This document shows, one piece after another, positions 60,801 through 64,000 of a stretch of 64,000 nucleotides of DNA (within the stretch, counting starts at the first letter, position 1; each line of letters starts with the position of its first letter). Below the pieces are notes generated by a model, which saw only the letters and a program-made list of their open reading frames with translations, was not told the origin of the DNA and searched no databases. The translations under genes and the position numbers were made by a program. The stretch is from positions 9,445,383 to 9,509,382 of the forward strand of contig NC_135252.1 of NCBI RefSeq assembly GCF_964204865.1, written 5' to 3'. Source of the DNA: Styela clava (taxonomy: Eukaryota > Chordata > Ascidiacea > Stolidobranchia > Styelidae).

Positions 60801-63800
60801 GCAAAGGCTCTTGATGCCTTCATTTCTTTTAAGTTCATGATTAGGTGTTTTGTGTATTTGCTATGAACAAGAACTTGGCAAGCCTCTGTTAAGTTTGAAA
60901 TAGCCAGAATCTATCTGTCCTGGCGCAGCCTGTCCAATTTCTAACATTTGGAGTGGTTCTCTCAAATTAAATTAGGGTCAGACTGATCTTGACTCATCAA
61001 AATTATTCTGAAATCTTGTAGCTGTCAGACTTTGGAATAAGATGACACTTTTGACTTGGCTCGCTGAAGATCTTGGCACTCAAGTGATTGCTTATACTTT
61101 TGCTCACTTCTGAGTGAGTGAGTGCACATGACCTTGCTTTGAGATCAAATTTGCCTCAAAAAATATGTATTTATTATATCAACCCTGTCAAAAATAGTTA
61201 AAACATGCTAAAAATGACTGCAAATATCAATCATAGTCGCAGTTTTTTCCTAATTTTTGTCATTTTCATTTTATGTTCCTAGTCTGGAAGCAATACCACA
61301 CTGAAGCCTGTGATTTTGGATGAAATAATGTCAGTTGTAAAAGCACAAGTTCGTGCTGTTATTGCCAAAGAAAGTGAAGCACCAAAGGAACATTTGAAAC
61401 TTTATGACAAATACCATTTCCTTATTAATAAACAGGTAAAGGGAGAATTATAACTATTGTTTGGACCATTGATTTGGCTTGTTTACTCTTTTACATATTC
61501 ATTTCGGATTTTAGCAGAAGATTCAAAATAACCGTTAGCTAATACTTATACTTTATCATCAAATTTGTTTGACTTTTAAAACATAAATTTTATGTGCCAA
61601 ACTGCGAAACATATTAAAACATATTCACATAAATTACCATATTCCATGGGCCATAGGGCACGTTTTGAATCCTTTTTATTCACAGAAATTGATTGTGCGT
61701 CTTATAAGCCGGTTTCGCCTAATGTATGGATCAGTTAGTGCTTTAAGTTTTATTCTTCACACCTAAAACCAGTACCAGTACCGGTTGTGTCTTATAGTCC
61801 AAGTGCGGCTTATGTATGGACAAAACCCCAATCTAGACAATTTATTGACGGTGCGCCTAATAACCCGAGGCGCTTTATAGTCCTAGAATACGGTAGTTAC
61901 TTTGGTTCGTTTTATTGAAATCTGAATGAGATTCATACAAGATTTTTATGTAGCGTGCTCACTGCTCAGTTTAAGACACCTTGGGTAATATTTTTAGTCT
62001 GTGACACTAACATAGATATATCTAATGCTCTAATCATTAGACTATCACTAAGTCATTTGTTGAAATAATGTTTGTGTGAATTTTATTTAGGCTGAAGATG
62101 ATGTTGTCGAGTTTTTATCCAAAGATAGATCATTTGATGATTACATCAGAGAAGTCACTAAATTCCAAAAATTGGCAGAAGACATTACCTTCAACTCAAG
62201 AAAGGTAAGATTGTTATATTTCATACACAGATATTGTAATTGTTTGCCATTGTTTGAAACCCAAATAATATATTATTCTTTCGAGAAAAAAAATGTCATT
62301 TTGCACCTCATGAATATGTTTTAATTCAATTATTAACTGTTGAAACTCTCATTCATGCTGAGGTTTAGTTGAAAACTATATGAAGTCATTAGCCCTATTT
62401 AGTCCTTTTACTGACAATTGAACAGGCTATGTGATATTTTGTTGCTCGAACTATTGATGTGCGGATGCTTAGATATATATTGTTATATTCTTCTGATACT
62501 AATCACTTAAATTCAACAAAACTTGTTATCAATAGCTTCTTACATTGGTTTTAAACTGGGGTTCGGAGACACCTTAGGGTTCTGCCAGACCAGTCTAGGG
62601 GTTACGCAGGTTTCCATTCAAATCCCAGAGTCAATATTATTATATGTACGGTATATTGTTTGCACCATTACTAAACTTGCTACGCTTCAAAGATCATTCT
62701 ACTTTTGCCAGTATTATGTTTTCTCTTATATAAATATCTATAGTTATACAATAAAAGGCAATTGAATTATTGTACAAATTATAAAGTTTTTGCAAGCGTC
62801 TGAAATGTTTCATGGGGAGTTCCGCTCCATCAAAAAGGTTGAAAACACTAGTTTAGTAGATACACAGATTACCGGTATATGAAATTCTGCAAATTGTTAG
62901 GTTTGATATTCACTCAATGTTTTCAATTCTTCTTGTTACAGGTGTTGAGACTTGGAATGTTTGAATTACACTGTGATGAATTGATCGGAAGTCTTGCTAA
63001 AAGAGCTGAGAATATGGCTAATAAAATGTTGACTACAATGAGTAAAAAACATCAGGAAGAAAACCAAGTGTAAGTTCAGTGTAGTAGGATTTTAAAAGTT
63101 GATTATCCGTAGGGAATGTTTACCGATTTATCAGACTGGGGCAGAAAATTAAATTATGTGGCCAACTGGAATATCAAACACGCTTGGTCAACACATGGGA
63201 TAGCTTTTTCACATTCATCCCGTGGGAGAGTAAAGTCGATAATGCGACTCAATCATATGGCGAACCACAGCCTCTCATCTGGTTACCAGTCCATGTCAGG
63301 TGTGGAATTAGTTAACCAGTTATTTGTTTCAGATGCATTGACAAAACATTTTACAATAATTTTTATACATACCTATAATTGTACAAAGGTATTAATATTG
63401 AATCTTACTAATAAATCATAATTGATCTAGATTGTGCAAGGAGTTTGAAGATATTGCCAACAAAGCCTTGACAACGCCTGCCAATACTGAAGAACTTGTG
63501 GAACTTAAAGAATATGTCGCCAAGGTTCTTTTTAAATTTTTTAAAAATTTCTGACTTTCAGCTTGTAGAACAAATTGGTAGCAGAAGTTTCAATATGAGC
63601 ATCTCACCAATATTTATGTGATTCAAGAATTGTTTCGCTCGTTTTTTGAGCAATAAAGATTTAGAGAAATCTTCCCTAAATTATTACCGTATTTTAAATT
63701 TTTGACTTCTGAAATGAATATACCTTGGCAATTTCTGCTCAAACTCAAAAAGTTTATTGATTATATGCTGTATACTGTCAGATTCTTCCAAATAGATTTT

Positions 63801-64000
63801 TAGGATGCATTATTGATTTTTTTCATAAAATGCAATGGCTATCTTATATAATTTAGTTTTATCGTACTTTATTTTGGTTCAATTTGGACGGCTTTATTCA
63901 TTTTTTGGGTAAGGTAATGGACTCAAGGTTGAAGTGCTGTTTCTATTTTAAAATAACATTCTGTGGTCTTTTTATTTTCAGGTTCGTACAACAGATATGC
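54828..64000 (+). CDS. DNAH: axonemal dynein heavy chain, inner-arm DNAH3/7/12 type (5' part)
   Basis: Fourteen exons, the last cut by the window edge: 54828-54839, 54921-55078, 55475-55657, 56282-56409, 56739-56882, 57705-57900, 58382-58501, 58867-59050, 59601-59780, 61283-61435, 62091-62204, 62942-63069, 63431-63524 and 63982-64000. Phases agree throughout, giving 604 codons. The tail begins MDYQSTPRLRS and includes LPQLPQKRNKPLW. The family-typical block EKDILRYYYYIHNGIDT, EHVAPMEDMWLDHV and VDFVLRDPREKEE follows, then FQSLVLRHIEAAKD, FEPDFPDFELV, VPRVETKLYSEW and RLGMFELHCDEL. This is the N-terminal tail/linker-proximal part; the AAA motor lies beyond the edge. These chains power single-headed inner arms of cilia and flagella. 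I cannot separate DNAH3, DNAH7 and DNAH12. The tiny first exon (12 bases) and the GTTCTT donor of exon 13 are the weakest calls. Confidence 0.93.
55687..55797. repeat. palindromic repeat family A, copy 3 (dynein intron 3)
   Basis: A nearly complete foldback of about 110 bases: GGTGCTCCAGAAGTATGCGC on the left pairs with GCGCATACTTCTGGAGG on the right, and CACAACCT with AGGTTGTG inside. Arms are shared with the copies at 9008 and 30990. Likely a foldback MITE. Confidence 0.82.
61665..61905. repeat. interspersed GCGCCTTATAGTCC-type repeat (dynein intron 9-10)
   Basis: Alternating words GTGCGTCTTATAAGCC, CTAATGTATGG, TTATAGTCCAAGTGCGGC and GGTGCGCCTAATAACC mark an internally repetitive element resembling a widespread metazoan repeat I know from memory. 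Its ends (around the TACGGTA word near 61900) are not precisely defined. Located in the intron before dynein exon 10's neighbour, between 61436 and 62090. Confidence 0.6.
62543..62851. mobile_element. degenerate hAT-like MITE (dynein intron 11)
   Basis: Left part ATTGGTTTTAAACTGGGGTT and right part AAAAAGGTTGAAAACACTAG form imperfect inverted ends. Interior words GGGTTCTGCCAGA and GGGGAGTTCCGCTCC match the style of a common hAT MITE. No intact target duplication is visible, so this is an old copy. Confidence 0.5.

Noticed and set aside
1-64000. CRISPR arrays, bacterial operons, rRNA or tRNA genes
   Set aside because: Sequence is plainly eukaryotic; no regularly spaced identical repeats with unique spacers and no tRNA cloverleaf with A/B boxes was recognised by eye.

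Overview
This is animal nuclear DNA. Genes are split by AT-rich introns with ordinary GT-AG junctions, they lie on both strands, and old DNA transposons sit in the introns. The DNA is visibly AT-rich. Gene content (an axonemal dynein heavy chain, a rhomboid protease, a CSAD/GAD-type decarboxylase, prune and a BNIP2/PRUNE2-type BCH protein) fits a deuterostome. Several interspersed palindromic repeats resemble ones I associate with tunicate (ascidian) genomes, so an ascidian is my best guess at moderate confidence; nothing here proves it.

Layout: 0-2.5 kb holds two short exon-like segments on the plus strand that could end genes entering from the left. At 3.4-4.5 kb (minus) is an intronless FAD-dependent oxidoreductase. 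At 5.8-10.3 kb (plus) is a complete eight-exon rhomboid-related serine protease of 323 aa with a 929-bp hAT element in one intron. At 13-17 kb (minus) is a poorly resolved gene or gene fragment, including two near-identical tandem signal-peptide exons. At 19.6-22.5 kb (minus) is a complete ten-exon, 499-aa CSAD/GADL1-like decarboxylase with a 176-bp hAT MITE in an intron. From 22.5 to 28.4 kb I see no convincing gene, only repeats and a degenerate hAT transposase relic.

The core of the window is 28.4-54.1 kb (minus). A complete nine-exon prune gene (DHH/DHHA2 phosphoesterase, 333 aa) lies directly upstream of, and in the same orientation as, an eight-exon gene of 5,220 codons. That gene begins with a single 14.6-kb coding exon and ends in a Sec14-like BCH domain. 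In vertebrates these two parts are joined in one protein, PRUNE2 (BMCC1). Here they are separated by one in-frame TAA, although a donor just after that stop and an AG just before the giant ORF are phase-compatible. The giant exon carries five or six tandem repeats of about 780 bp and a second array of about 297-bp repeats. Splice phases of all eight exons add up to exactly 5,221 codons including stop, so the model is internally consistent.

At 54.8-64.0 kb (plus) the first 14 exons (604 codons) of an inner-arm axonemal dynein heavy chain of the DNAH3/7/12 group run off the right edge. It is divergent from prune, with 743 bp between the two start codons. All exon models were built by eye from splice consensus, reading phase and remembered family similarity, not from alignments or transcript data.
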